Positions 1 to 6,600 of a DNA stretch of 9,424 nucleotides are shown here, one piece after another. A program made the translations under genes and the position numbers. The stretch is taken from the NCBI GenBank assembly GCA_964351875.1, contig CAYGQC010000151.1, positions 1 through 9,424 on the forward strand, read 5' to 3'. Each line of letters begins with the position of its first letter. Position 1 is the first letter of the stretch. The stretch is from JANSWO01 sp964351875 (GTDB lineage Bacteria; Pseudomonadota; Gammaproteobacteria; Pseudomonadales; Azotimanducaceae). Below the pieces are notes generated by a model. The model had not been told where the DNA came from and did no database searches. It saw nothing but the letters and a program-made list of their open reading frames with translations.

Positions 1-2307
1 GGCAGCGACTACGACATGCTGGGCTACTTTGTGCTCGGCACGGCGGACATCAACGGTGACGGCGCCAACGATTTCATTGCCGGTGCACCCGACATCGAAA
101 CCGGCGACCGAGTCAGCGACGGCGGCTATGTGCAGGTCTACTTCGGTGGCGCCGCCCCCGCACAAGTAGATAGCGATGGCGATGATGTCGCTGATGATCT
201 GGACAACTGCCCGAGCTCCGCGAACGGAAATCAGTCCAACCGCGACGGCGATTCAGTCGGCGACACCTGCGATGACTTCCCGGATGACGAGCGCTACATC
301 GCCGACAGCGATAGCGACGGTTTGCCGAATGCTTACGAGACGGAAAACGGCTTGAACCCGAACGATGCATCGGATGCAGCGGGTGACCTGGACGGCGATG
401 GTCGCAGCAACCTCGACGAGTTCAACCAAGGATCGAGCCCAACCCAGGACGACGTCGCACCTGAGCTAACGCCGCCTGCAACGGTCACGGTCAACTCGAC
501 TGGCCCACTCACTCCTGTGGACCTGGGCGAAGCGAGTGCGACCGACGCGCGAGACGGCGCGTTGATGCCAATCAGCGATGCGGCTAACGTTTTCGCTCCG
601 GGCCGGCACGTCGTGACCTGGCAGGTGCAAGACACGGCCGGCAACCTCGCCGAGGCTACGCAGATCGTCAACGTCATACCCCAGCTCGCGTTTACCGCCA
701 GCCCGGTGATCGCCGGTGAAGGCCAGAGTCCGGTGCTGACCGTCGTGCTCAATGGCCCAGCACCCGCATACCCGGTGACAGCAACGATCGCGCTTTCCGG
801 CAACGCCGCCGAAGGCAACGACTACACGCTGCCTAACGGCGCTGAGATACGCATCGAGAGTGGTCTGACGGCGCAGCTTCTGCTCAACATCGTTGATGAC
901 GGGCCGGGTGAGAGCGACGAGACGATTGTCGCCTTGCTCGCATCGATCGATGGAGCCGTCGATGGACCAACCGATAGCGCCGAGTTACGCATCACCGAGA
1001 GCAATGTGTTGCCAGCGATCGAGCTTTTCGCCTCGCAGGCGGGCAACCGTAGCAGCACGTTCTACGGCGACTCGGGAACAGCGACGTTCGATGTGACCGT
1101 CAGCGACCCCGACAGCGGCGCAACTCAATTGATCGACTGGAGCGCCAGTGACAATGCGCTGATCCCCGGCGAAGGCTTCTTCAGCAACACGTTCAGCGTC
1201 GAACCGGCTAGCCTTGCGCCCGGCTTGTACACGGTGCGTGTCTCAGTAACCGATGCAGCGAGCCCGCTCGAGCCGGTGTTGCGGGAGCTGTTGTTCCGAG
1301 TGCTGGAAACCGCGCCGCAGCTTCAGCCCGGTCTCGACACGGACGGCGACGGCATTGCGGACGTCAATGAAGCAACCGGCGATGCCGACTTCGATCGGCT
1401 GGCCAATGAGCTGGACGCCTCGAACTCGCCGAGCATGAACGAGACAACGCCAGCAAATGGCCGCCTTATCCAAGTAGAACCCGGGCTGCGCTTGCTGCTC
1501 GGCGATACGGCCTTTGCTGCCGGCCGCGCGCATGCGGTGTCAGCGCAAGACGTTGCCGACTTCGGTGACGCTGGGCAGCCAGCGTTGAACGCGAGCGACC
1601 GCGCAACCTACCCCGCAGGTCTCGTCGACTTCGAGATCCACGGCTTGACGATGCCAGGTGCCAGCGCGCGCGTCGTCATAGCGCAATCAGTCGCGATTCC
1701 AAACGACGCCGAGTACCGCAAGTTCTCGACCAGCGCCAGTTGGCAAACCTTCGAGACAACCGGTCTCGATCGGGTCGCCTCTACCCGCGGTACTGCTGAA
1801 AGCTGCCCGGCACCCGGGTCGAGCGAGTACGCGCCGGGCCTCACGGCTGGCGACTACTGCGTCGAGCTGACGATCACCGACGGCGGAGCGAACGATGCCG
1901 ACAACCGCGCAGATGGTGTCATCCGTGATCCGGGCGGGGTCGCCGTGCTCTCATCAATGCCGCCACCGGACGTATCAGTAACCTCAGATGTGGTGGCTGA
2001 TCAAAGTGTTGAGGCGGGTGCTCAAAACGTTCTGATCCAGCGCTTCAACGTGCGCACGGACAGCACAAGCACCGAGCTTCAGGCGATCACTCTCGATGCC
2101 AGCGGCTCCGGCGACGACGCAAACGACGTCACAGAGGTCACCCTCTGGCTCGATGACAACGCTGATGGGCGCCTGGACTCGGGCGATCGAAACCTGGGCC
2201 AAGCGACGTTCAGCGAGAACAACGGCCAGACGGTGTTGACCCTGACCAGCGCGATCACGCTGACCCTCGGCGATAACCCTTTCCTCGTCACCTATAGCTT
2301 CCAATAA
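1..2307 (+). CDS. Large modular surface protein with choice-of-anchor U domain (3' part)
   Basis: The reading frame is open from base 1, so the true start lies upstream; 768 residues are visible. Counting from the first codon I see, in order: an FG-GAP (integrin-alpha type) repeat with the Ca-binding loop DINGDGANDF at about 16-25; thrombospondin type 3 Asp-rich Ca repeats at about 56-147, with the classical DNCP...GDTCDD cysteine pair (C70, C90); a HYR-like Ig domain (about 152-225); a Calx-beta-like domain (about 230-333); a cadherin/PKD-like stretch (about 336-435); a second short DTDGDGIADVNE repeat (about 445-478); a choice-of-anchor U domain (about 486-650, with C602, C620, the ending of the DGGANDADN type and DPGGVAVL); and a final beta-rich domain with a D-x-N-x-D-G loop near 718-723. 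Such proteins are secreted and Ca-stabilised, usually in adhesion or cell-surface roles; the ligand here is unknown. The usual C-terminal sorting tail is absent: the protein stops at TYSFQ. Confidence 0.88.
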   Translation, partial: GSDYDMLGYFVLGTADINGDGANDFIAGAPDIETGDRVSDGGYVQVYFGGAAPAQVDSDGDDVADDLDNCPSSANGNQSNRDGDSVGDTCDDFPDDERYIADSDSDGLPNAYETENGLNPNDASDAAGDLDGDGRSNLDEFNQGSSPTQDDVAPELTPPATVTVNSTGPLTPVDLGEASATDARDGALMPISDAANVFAPGRHVVTWQVQDTAGNLAEATQIVNVIPQLAFTASPVIAGEGQSPVLTVVLNGPAPAYPVTATIALSGNAAEGNDYTLPNGAEIRIESGLTAQLLLNIVDDGPGESDETIVALLASIDGAVDGPTDSAELRITESNVLPAIELFASQAGNRSSTFYGDSGTATFDVTVSDPDSGATQLIDWSASDNALIPGEGFFSNTFSVEPASLAPGLYTVRVSVTDAASPLEPVLRELLFRVLETAPQLQPGLDTDGDGIADVNEATGDADFDRLANELDASNSPSMNETTPANGRLIQVEPGLRLLLGDTAFAAGRAHAVSAQDVADFGDAGQPALNASDRATYPAGLVDFEIHGLTMPGASARVVIAQSVAIPNDAEYRKFSTSASWQTFETTGLDRVASTRGTAESCPAPGSSEYAPGLTAGDYCVELTITDGGANDADNRADGVIRDPGGVAVLSSMPPPDVSVTSDVVADQSVEAGAQNVLIQRFNVRTDSTSTELQAITLDASGSGDDANDVTEVTLWLDDNADGRLDSGDRNLGQATFSENNGQTVLTLTSAITLTLGDNPFLVTYSFQ

Positions 2308-2331
2308 GAGCTACCAACAAGGCAGATCGCT

Positions 2332-2583
2332 ATGAATCGAAGCAAACCTCAACACCGGGCGCGTAGACACGCCGCCTACCTTGCCATCGTCTTCCTTGCG
2401 GCTTGCGGGGGCGGGGGTGGCGGCGGATCTGGCGGTGGCACGACCGCGCCACCACCCCCGCCAGCGCCGGTCACCTTCGAAACCATGTTGACGGACATCA
2501 CGATCAACGACATGGCGACTGGCGACCCGGTCAGCGTCAACGGCCTGCCGCTCGGTAGCGCCGAGATCTCGGTTTCGCCATAA
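2332..2583 (+). CDS. Short predicted lipoprotein with Gly and Pro tracts, possibly truncated
   Basis: An 83-residue ORF starts 24 nt after the surface-protein stop, with a modest AAGG (2319-2322) nine bases before the ATG. The N-terminus is basic (RARRH), followed by a hydrophobic stretch (about 14-24) and a good lipobox L-A-A-C with the lipidated Cys at 25. Then come seven Gly, Ser, three Gly, and a Pro-rich segment (P40-P44), a common tether after a lipidation site. Only about 37 residues remain (TFETMLTDI...), too few for a recognisable domain. It may be a genuine small lipoprotein or the remnant of a longer one whose body has been lost; no frame continues the sequence before the next gene. 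It shares the reading frame of the upstream gene but is separated from it by TAA. Function unknown. Confidence 0.55.
   Translation: MNRSKPQHRARRHAAYLAIVFLAACGGGGGGGSGGGTTAPPPPPAPVTFETMLTDITINDMATGDPVSVNGLPLGSAEISVSP
2410..2462. repeat. 11-bp GC-rich inverted repeat in the Gly/Pro linker
   Basis: GGCGGGGGTGG at 2410-2420 is the exact reverse complement of CCACCCCCGCC at 2452-2462, with 31 bases between. Inside it a second perfect 6-bp pair, GGTGGC (2434-2439) and GCCACC (2448-2453), could form an alternative hairpin. The simplest cause is codon content: a poly-Gly run (GGN) followed by a poly-Pro run (CCN) is self-complementary. It could still fold strongly in the mRNA just after the signal-peptide codons. 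Confidence 0.6.
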
Positions 2584-2631
2584 CGACTCTCGCAGCTATC
2601 CTAGGGAACACCAGCCGTTGCGGAACTCAAC

Positions 2632-3699
2632 ATGGCCAGGAAGCTCAACGACGATGACCGCGCCCATCTGCTTCAGCACGGATATGTCATCGTGCGCAGC
2701 GCGATCAACAAAGATGCGCTGAGCGCTGCCCGCACGCTCATCACAGAGGCGATCCCGAGTGACGAGAACGTCCTGCTCGTGCCTGGCAAGCTGGCGACCG
2801 ACGCTCGCATCACTGGCCTGTTCAATGACAGCTCCATCGCTGAAGTACTGCGCAGTGCAATGGGGCCATTCCCGCCCGCGATTAGCAGCCAGATTGCTGT
2901 GACACCGCCGTATACAAACGTTGGCGGCGAGCCGTTCCTGCACGTCGACGGCGGTTGGGACGGTCCACTGCCCGACTCGGCCGACGAGATCGATTCCGAA
3001 TCAATGCGTCCCATCGACGCCCAGCGCTGGTTCGGTGTCAACGACGACAAACGCGGTAGCAACGACGGCCTGCTGTGGGTCGATCGGGATCGGCGGCTTT
3101 CGTACGGAAGCTATACAGCAATCGTTGGCATCGCACTCAACGATCAGCTTGAACCCGGCAATGGCCAATTTGGCGTCCTCGGCGGCGCCCACGAACTCGT
3201 CGAATCCTGCTTTCGCGAACAACGCGACGCTGGCGGCATCATCGGCCCCGAAGGGCCGGACTGGCCTCGCGTGCGTATTGATCAACGCGGCAAGCCCTAT
3301 ACCAATGGGTTACCGGACGCGGTTCGAGCGGAGGCCAAAAAGCGACGCCAGGCGGGCGAATCATCGGAAGGCTGGCCATGGCCGGAATTGACACCGATTT
3401 GCCTGAACGCCGGAGACGCCGTTATCGCACTGCATAGCTGCCCGCACGCGGCGACGCCCAACCTCGGCCCAAATCCGCGCATGAACGTCTACTTCCGCAT
3501 CCGGCGACTACGCGAGGGCAACGCGAACGAAGGCACACGCCGAGTTGCACACGGCGTGAGCGATCATCCGGATCGAGGCTACTTCGGTCAGTTTCTCGAC
3601 TACCCCGAAGGCTATGATCCGTTTCAGATCTCAATCGATGCACTGTGCGATCACTGGAGCGAATGGGATGCTTTACGCGATTCGAAGCAAACCCACTAA
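2632..3699 (+). CDS. Phytanoyl-CoA dioxygenase (PhyH) family Fe(II)/2-oxoglutarate oxygenase
   Basis: A complete 355-residue protein. PhyH-family enzymes are cytoplasmic non-haem iron oxygenases that hydroxylate a substrate while decarboxylating 2-oxoglutarate. Visible landmarks are an N-terminal segment of the family type (HGYVIVRSAI, about 16-25), the metal-binding H-x-D motif at H104/D106 (LHVDGGWDG), and near the end LHSCPHAATPN, where H272 fits the distal iron ligand. R283 lies 11 residues later, the same spacing as the His/Arg pair of human phytanoyl-CoA hydroxylase (H264/R275), and would bind 2-oxoglutarate. So the catalytic set looks intact. The substrate cannot be read from sequence: family members act on fatty acyl-CoAs, ectoine, quorum signals and secondary metabolites. 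The start is the first ATG, with only a weak GGA seven bases upstream. Its TAA overlaps by 4 bp the stop codon of the convergent gene on the other strand. Confidence 0.88.
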   Translation: MARKLNDDDRAHLLQHGYVIVRSAINKDALSAARTLITEAIPSDENVLLVPGKLATDARITGLFNDSSIAEVLRSAMGPFPPAISSQIAVTPPYTNVGGEPFLHVDGGWDGPLPDSADEIDSESMRPIDAQRWFGVNDDKRGSNDGLLWVDRDRRLSYGSYTAIVGIALNDQLEPGNGQFGVLGGAHELVESCFREQRDAGGIIGPEGPDWPRVRIDQRGKPYTNGLPDAVRAEAKKRRQAGESSEGWPWPELTPICLNAGDAVIALHSCPHAATPNLGPNPRMNVYFRIRRLREGNANEGTRRVAHGVSDHPDRGYFGQFLDYPEGYDPFQISIDALCDHWSEWDALRDSKQTH

Positions 3700-4258
3700 C
3701 CTTCTTCCCCTATGCGCAGGCCAGCAAACGCTCGAGCAGCGCTGGCTACCGCTCGCGCGCAGTCGCCCGGCGTCTGCCCATCGTCAAACATGCCCTGACA
3801 GGGGCCACTCAACACTTCAGGCCGGTTAGCACCGATCCAGGCGAACAGCTCCTGGAAGACCGGCGGGTCGTCGCCCTCAAACGACACCGAGTACACCTCT
3901 CCTTCGCCGGCAACAAAGCGGAACGTATCGTTGGCGATGTAACCAAGCGCATCGCCGAAGTCGTCGGTTACCGTGATCTCGCAGACCACTTGAATCTGTT
4001 GAGCTTCAACACAGGCCTTTCGGTTTTGAACCGCGTAATTGGCCGCTTCAGCCCAGCCCTGGTAGTACAACAGCTCAACCGAGCCCTCAGCATCGCCTAT
4101 CGCTGCAGCTAGCTCGCTTCGATCCCAGGAGTAGAAAGCCGTGATGACAGCTTCCGCGGCAAGTACCGAAGCCGACGGCTCAACATCGCCTGGGACCTCC
4201 TCATCATCAAACTCAATATCGGTTTCTGCTTCCAGAAACTCGTCAGTATCGATAGACG
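3696..4258 (-). CDS. NTF2-like hypothetical protein, C-terminal fragment cut by the assembly gap
   Basis: The last 186 codons of a minus-strand gene whose start is lost in or beyond the N run. The fragment opens with an acidic linker (DTDEFLEAETDIEFDDEE), then a helix-rich start (VLAAEAVITAFYSWDRSELAAAI) followed by strand-like segments (VVCEITVTDDF, NDTFRFVAGEGEVYSVSF), an arrangement resembling the SnoaL/NTF2-like cone fold. Four cysteines (about residues 82, 92, 153, 166 of the fragment) could form disulfides, which, with the acidic linker, suggests an exported protein; this is inference. No catalytic residues are recognisable. Although the frame happens to stay open through the N run into the carotenoid oxygenase, nothing here resembles the end of that family, so I treat it as a separate gene. 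Its TAG (complement of 3696-3698) overlaps the PhyH stop. Confidence 0.6.
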
Positions 4259-4268
4259 NNNNNNNNNN
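4259..4268. other. Assembly gap (ten N)
   Basis: Ten consecutive undetermined bases. The sequence on the right ends inside a carotenoid oxygenase (at SVVYN) and the sequence on the left is an unrelated protein, so real sequence, and probably much more than ten bases, is missing. The run is likely a placeholder of arbitrary length between contigs. Confidence 0.95.
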
Positions 4269-5501
4269 GTTGTAGACCACGCTCAGAATGTGGCCCTCAT
4301 CTTCACCACCGCCGCTCGGCACAAACACAGGCTCTCCGCCGGCGCAGTTTTCACCCACGAGGTGACGCTCAACCGTGCCAGCCTCAAGGTCATGTTTCAG
4401 CAAGTCAGCGAAGCCATGTTTCCCGCCCACAGACAACGCGTAGCCATAGCGATGTCGGTGGCATTCAATACGCGGATCGACGCGCGGAAATTCCTGATCA
4501 ATATCACTCAGAACGCGTGACTCGACGTTGCAGGCGACCGGGTCGATCAACCAGCGGACAAGCTTGGCGCCCTTCTCGAAGTCATCGTCCGTCGCTGACG
4601 TAAACGCGCGCTCGTAACGCACTACATCCATGACAATTTTATGACCATCGTCGTAGCAGTTCAGCGGGTGAAAGACGAAACACGGGGCGATATCAATCCA
4701 GGTGACGTCACCAGCCTCATCGTTTCTCCCCATCACACCCAATCGCGTTTGGTGCTTGTTGTCCCAACCGAAAGGCATGGCCGAGCTGCCATCTTCAATA
4801 TGGGAAAAATCCGCAGTGATCGGCAAATCCATAAACACCACTCGCGTCGCGGTCACGCCGAAGTCATGCATCATCACGCACTCTGGCAGCTCCACTTCAG
4901 TTGTCTGCTGGAGTTGTCCGGCGGCATCGGTGCGGTGGTAGCGCAGAAAAACCGGCCCGAAGTCGTAGCCGAAAAACAGCATCTCTCCGGTTTTGCCATC
5001 GATCTTTGGATGCGCCGTCATGCTGCTCGCAAGGCCACCGTCGTAGTCGAAGGATCGAATCGTCTCCAGATCCGTGGTCATCTCCCAGGACAGTCCGATC
5101 TCCGAGAGCGCGAGCACGCGACCGCCGTGATTGATCACGTTGACGTTACCTGAGCCTTGAATCGGCAACCGCGCACCGGGTGCAGCCGCATGGCCGAGCT
5201 TTTCCTGGATCGAATCGGTTCGCACCCAACGGTTGCGATAGGTCCGAGCGCCACCGTCCTCCAGCCGGATCGCATGCAGCATTCCGTCACCCGTAAACCA
5301 GTGATGATTCGGGCCAGGATCGATTGGATTTGGTCCGGTGCGCAGCAACGTTCCGTTCAGGCTCTTCGGCAGCGTCCCGATGATCTCAAGCGCCACCTCC
5401 TCTCGCTCTTGCGGCACGGGCGCAAAGTTTCCTTGCAGGATCGGGTTCTCCTGCGGCAGCAGAGAATCGTTAGTCACCATGTCATTGAGCGTGGTCGCCA
5501 T
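4269..5501 (-). CDS. Carotenoid oxygenase (CCD/RPE65/lignostilbene dioxygenase family), C-terminus missing
   Basis: The first 411 residues of an enzyme that normally has about 480-500. The family is cytoplasmic non-haem Fe(II) oxygenases that split a C=C bond of carotenoids, apocarotenoids or stilbenes into two carbonyl products. Three of the four iron-binding histidines are visible in their family contexts: H164 (TAHPKID), H212 (MMHDFGVT) and H278 (FVFHPLN). Second-shell glutamate candidates are E134 (ALSEIGL) and E337 in the hallmark EFPRVDPR. GGEPVFVP (about 388-395) and HILSVVYN are typical of the blades before the end; the fourth His near the C-terminus would fall in the N run. The first ATG is used, with a weak AGG-type site about ten bases upstream; an ATG at codon 8 is possible but has no ribosome site. 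The gene is divergent from the SDR. Carotenoid versus lignostilbene-type substrate cannot be decided from sequence. Confidence 0.88.
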
Positions 5502-5624
5502 GTAGTAGACCTATAGGAATAGTTGTCAATCAAATGTGCAGTTCTGCTCGAAGAGCTGATCCTGTCCCCGAGCGGAAATCTCGCCGAGGAGCCTCCACCT
5601 TCGAGTCTGCATAATCAAGCTGTC

Positions 5625-5635
5625 GCAGGCCCTGC
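5625..5635. repeat. Short palindrome GCAGG-C-CCTGC upstream of SDR
   Basis: GCAGG (5625-5629) and CCTGC (5631-5635) are perfectly complementary around one base. It lies about 60 bases before the SDR start, where an operator could sit. Eleven bases are short enough to arise by chance, so regulatory use is speculative. Confidence 0.3.
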
Positions 5636-5681
5636 AGATTCTTCAGACAACGCGTATTGTTTAGCTTCAAGACGCAAAACT

Positions 5682-5687
5682 GGGGAG
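5682..5687 (+). promoter_or_regulatory. Ribosome binding site of the SDR gene
   Basis: GGGGAG lies seven bases before the ATG at 5695. It is a strong Shine-Dalgarno match and fixes the SDR start. Confidence 0.8.
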
Positions 5688-5694
5688 TAAGCCA

Positions 5695-6471
5695 ATGAGC
5701 ATCATTAACGAATTTCGATTGGACGGTCAGGTGGCTGTTGTCACCGGGGGCGGCCGCGGTATCGGGGAAGGCATCGCACTTGGGCTCGCCGACGCCGGCG
5801 CAGATGTCGTGTTAGCCGCGCGTAGAACAGAAGAAATCGAAGCGGTGGCCGAGAAGATTCGCGCCATGGGGCGTCGCGCACTTGCCGTCACCACCGACAT
5901 GATGGAGATCGAGCAGGTGCAAGCGCTCGCGAAACGCACTTTTGATGAGATGGGCGCCCTCACCTGCTGGGTTAGCAACGCCGGTGGCGCCGATGATCGC
6001 GTGCCAAGGACGCTGCTCGATATGCCTGAGAAGCAGTGGGACTTTCAGATGAATCTCAATCTCAAAGCGGTCTGGACAGGCGCTCAAGCAGCCGGCGCCA
6101 TCATGAAAGACAACGGCGGCGGCACGATCATCAATATCTCTTCCCAGGCGGCGAATCGCGCTTCACCTAACAACGGTCCCTACGCTGTCGCCAAGAGCGG
6201 CGTTAACAACTTGACGCAGACGCTCGCAGCCGAAATGGCACCCCTGGGCATTCGCGTGAACTCGGTATCACCTGGACCGATTCCGACCGAAGTCTTCCTC
6301 GAATTCACGGGCATGACGGAAGATGACATTCCTAAGATGGGCAAGATGTTTGGCGTGCCTCTCGGCCGAGTCGGCACCCCGGAGGATATCGCTCCTGCCG
6401 TGGTGTATCTGGCGTCGACGTCCTCGAGCTGGATGACCGGGCAAGACATGGTGATCAACGGCGGGTTGTAG
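5695..6471 (+). CDS. SDR family NAD(P)-dependent oxidoreductase (classical type)
   Basis: A complete 258-residue protein, close to the usual 250 of classical short-chain dehydrogenases/reductases. These soluble enzymes interconvert alcohols and ketones or aldehydes with NAD(P)(H). The Rossmann glycine motif T-G-G-G-R-G-I-G is at 17-24; N95-A-G-G is the NAG motif; the catalytic set is N122, S150, Y163 and K167 (YAVAK), with the usual 13-residue Ser-Tyr spacing. After strand 2, A-R-R (42-44) puts basic residues where NADP(H)-preferring members bind the 2'-phosphate, so NADP(H) is the likelier cofactor. SPGPIPTE and the ending DMVINGGL are also family-typical. The substrate is not evident; 3-oxoacyl-ACP reductase-like, sugar and sterol dehydrogenases share these features. 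It is monocistronic by position: divergent from the carotenoid oxygenase and followed by a terminator-like hairpin. Oxidising or reducing an aldehyde made by the oxygenase is possible but unproven. Confidence 0.93.
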   Translation: MSIINEFRLDGQVAVVTGGGRGIGEGIALGLADAGADVVLAARRTEEIEAVAEKIRAMGRRALAVTTDMMEIEQVQALAKRTFDEMGALTCWVSNAGGADDRVPRTLLDMPEKQWDFQMNLNLKAVWTGAQAAGAIMKDNGGGTIINISSQAANRASPNNGPYAVAKSGVNNLTQTLAAEMAPLGIRVNSVSPGPIPTEVFLEFTGMTEDDIPKMGKMFGVPLGRVGTPEDIAPAVVYLASTSSSWMTGQDMVINGGL

Positions 6472-6497
6472 CCAACACGCAAAGATCTTCGTCTATG

Positions 6498-6517
6498 GCC
6501 GCCTCAGGGCGGCTTCT
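6498..6517 (+). terminator. Candidate rho-independent terminator after the SDR gene
   Basis: GCCGCC (6498-6503), a four-base loop TCAG, and GGCGGC (6508-6513) make a perfect 6-bp GC stem 26 bases after the SDR stop. It is followed by TTCT, a short and imperfect T tract, so termination may be moderate. In the opposite direction there is no T run. The rest of the convergent gap (to 6600) shows no strong terminator for the minus-strand peptidase gene. Confidence 0.55.
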
Positions 6518-6600
6518 AGACTACATCGAACAACGCTGACAAAACGAAGATTCCTGATGCGTCATCGCTCCCCGAAGCTAGCAAAACCCGCGTTTGGGAT

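Larger units (their letters stand above)
5502..5694. promoter_or_regulatory. Divergent intergenic region between carotenoid oxygenase and SDR
   Basis: These 193 bases must hold the starts for two divergent transcripts. No promoter is convincing. A CATAAT (5610-5615) resembles a -10 box for the SDR but has no good -35. On the minus strand a perfect TTGACA (complement of 5524-5529) points at the carotenoid oxygenase, but the matching -10 position holds only a poor TACTAC. A short palindrome sits at 5625-5635. No ORF or RNA gene is recognisable here. Confidence 0.45.

Noticed and set aside
333..818. Minus-strand ORF of 161 codons inside the surface-protein gene
   Set aside because: It is a shadow of the Asp-rich, GC-rich coding strand; no domain is recognisable and the plus-strand frame has clear family motifs.
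2302..2334. Stop-codon readthrough joining the surface protein to the lipoprotein
   Set aside because: The two share a frame (a one-in-three chance), but the second begins with a proper signal peptide and lipobox, which makes sense only as a separate N-terminus.
4641..5153. Plus-strand ORF of 170 codons opposite the carotenoid oxygenase
   Set aside because: It lies entirely antisense to a gene with diagnostic iron-binding motifs and shows no recognisable protein features.
5524..5529. Perfect TTGACA on the minus strand as a promoter for the carotenoid oxygenase
   Set aside because: A -10 box at 16-18 bases is poor and would start the transcript at the ATG; TATAGG is only 8 bases away, too close.
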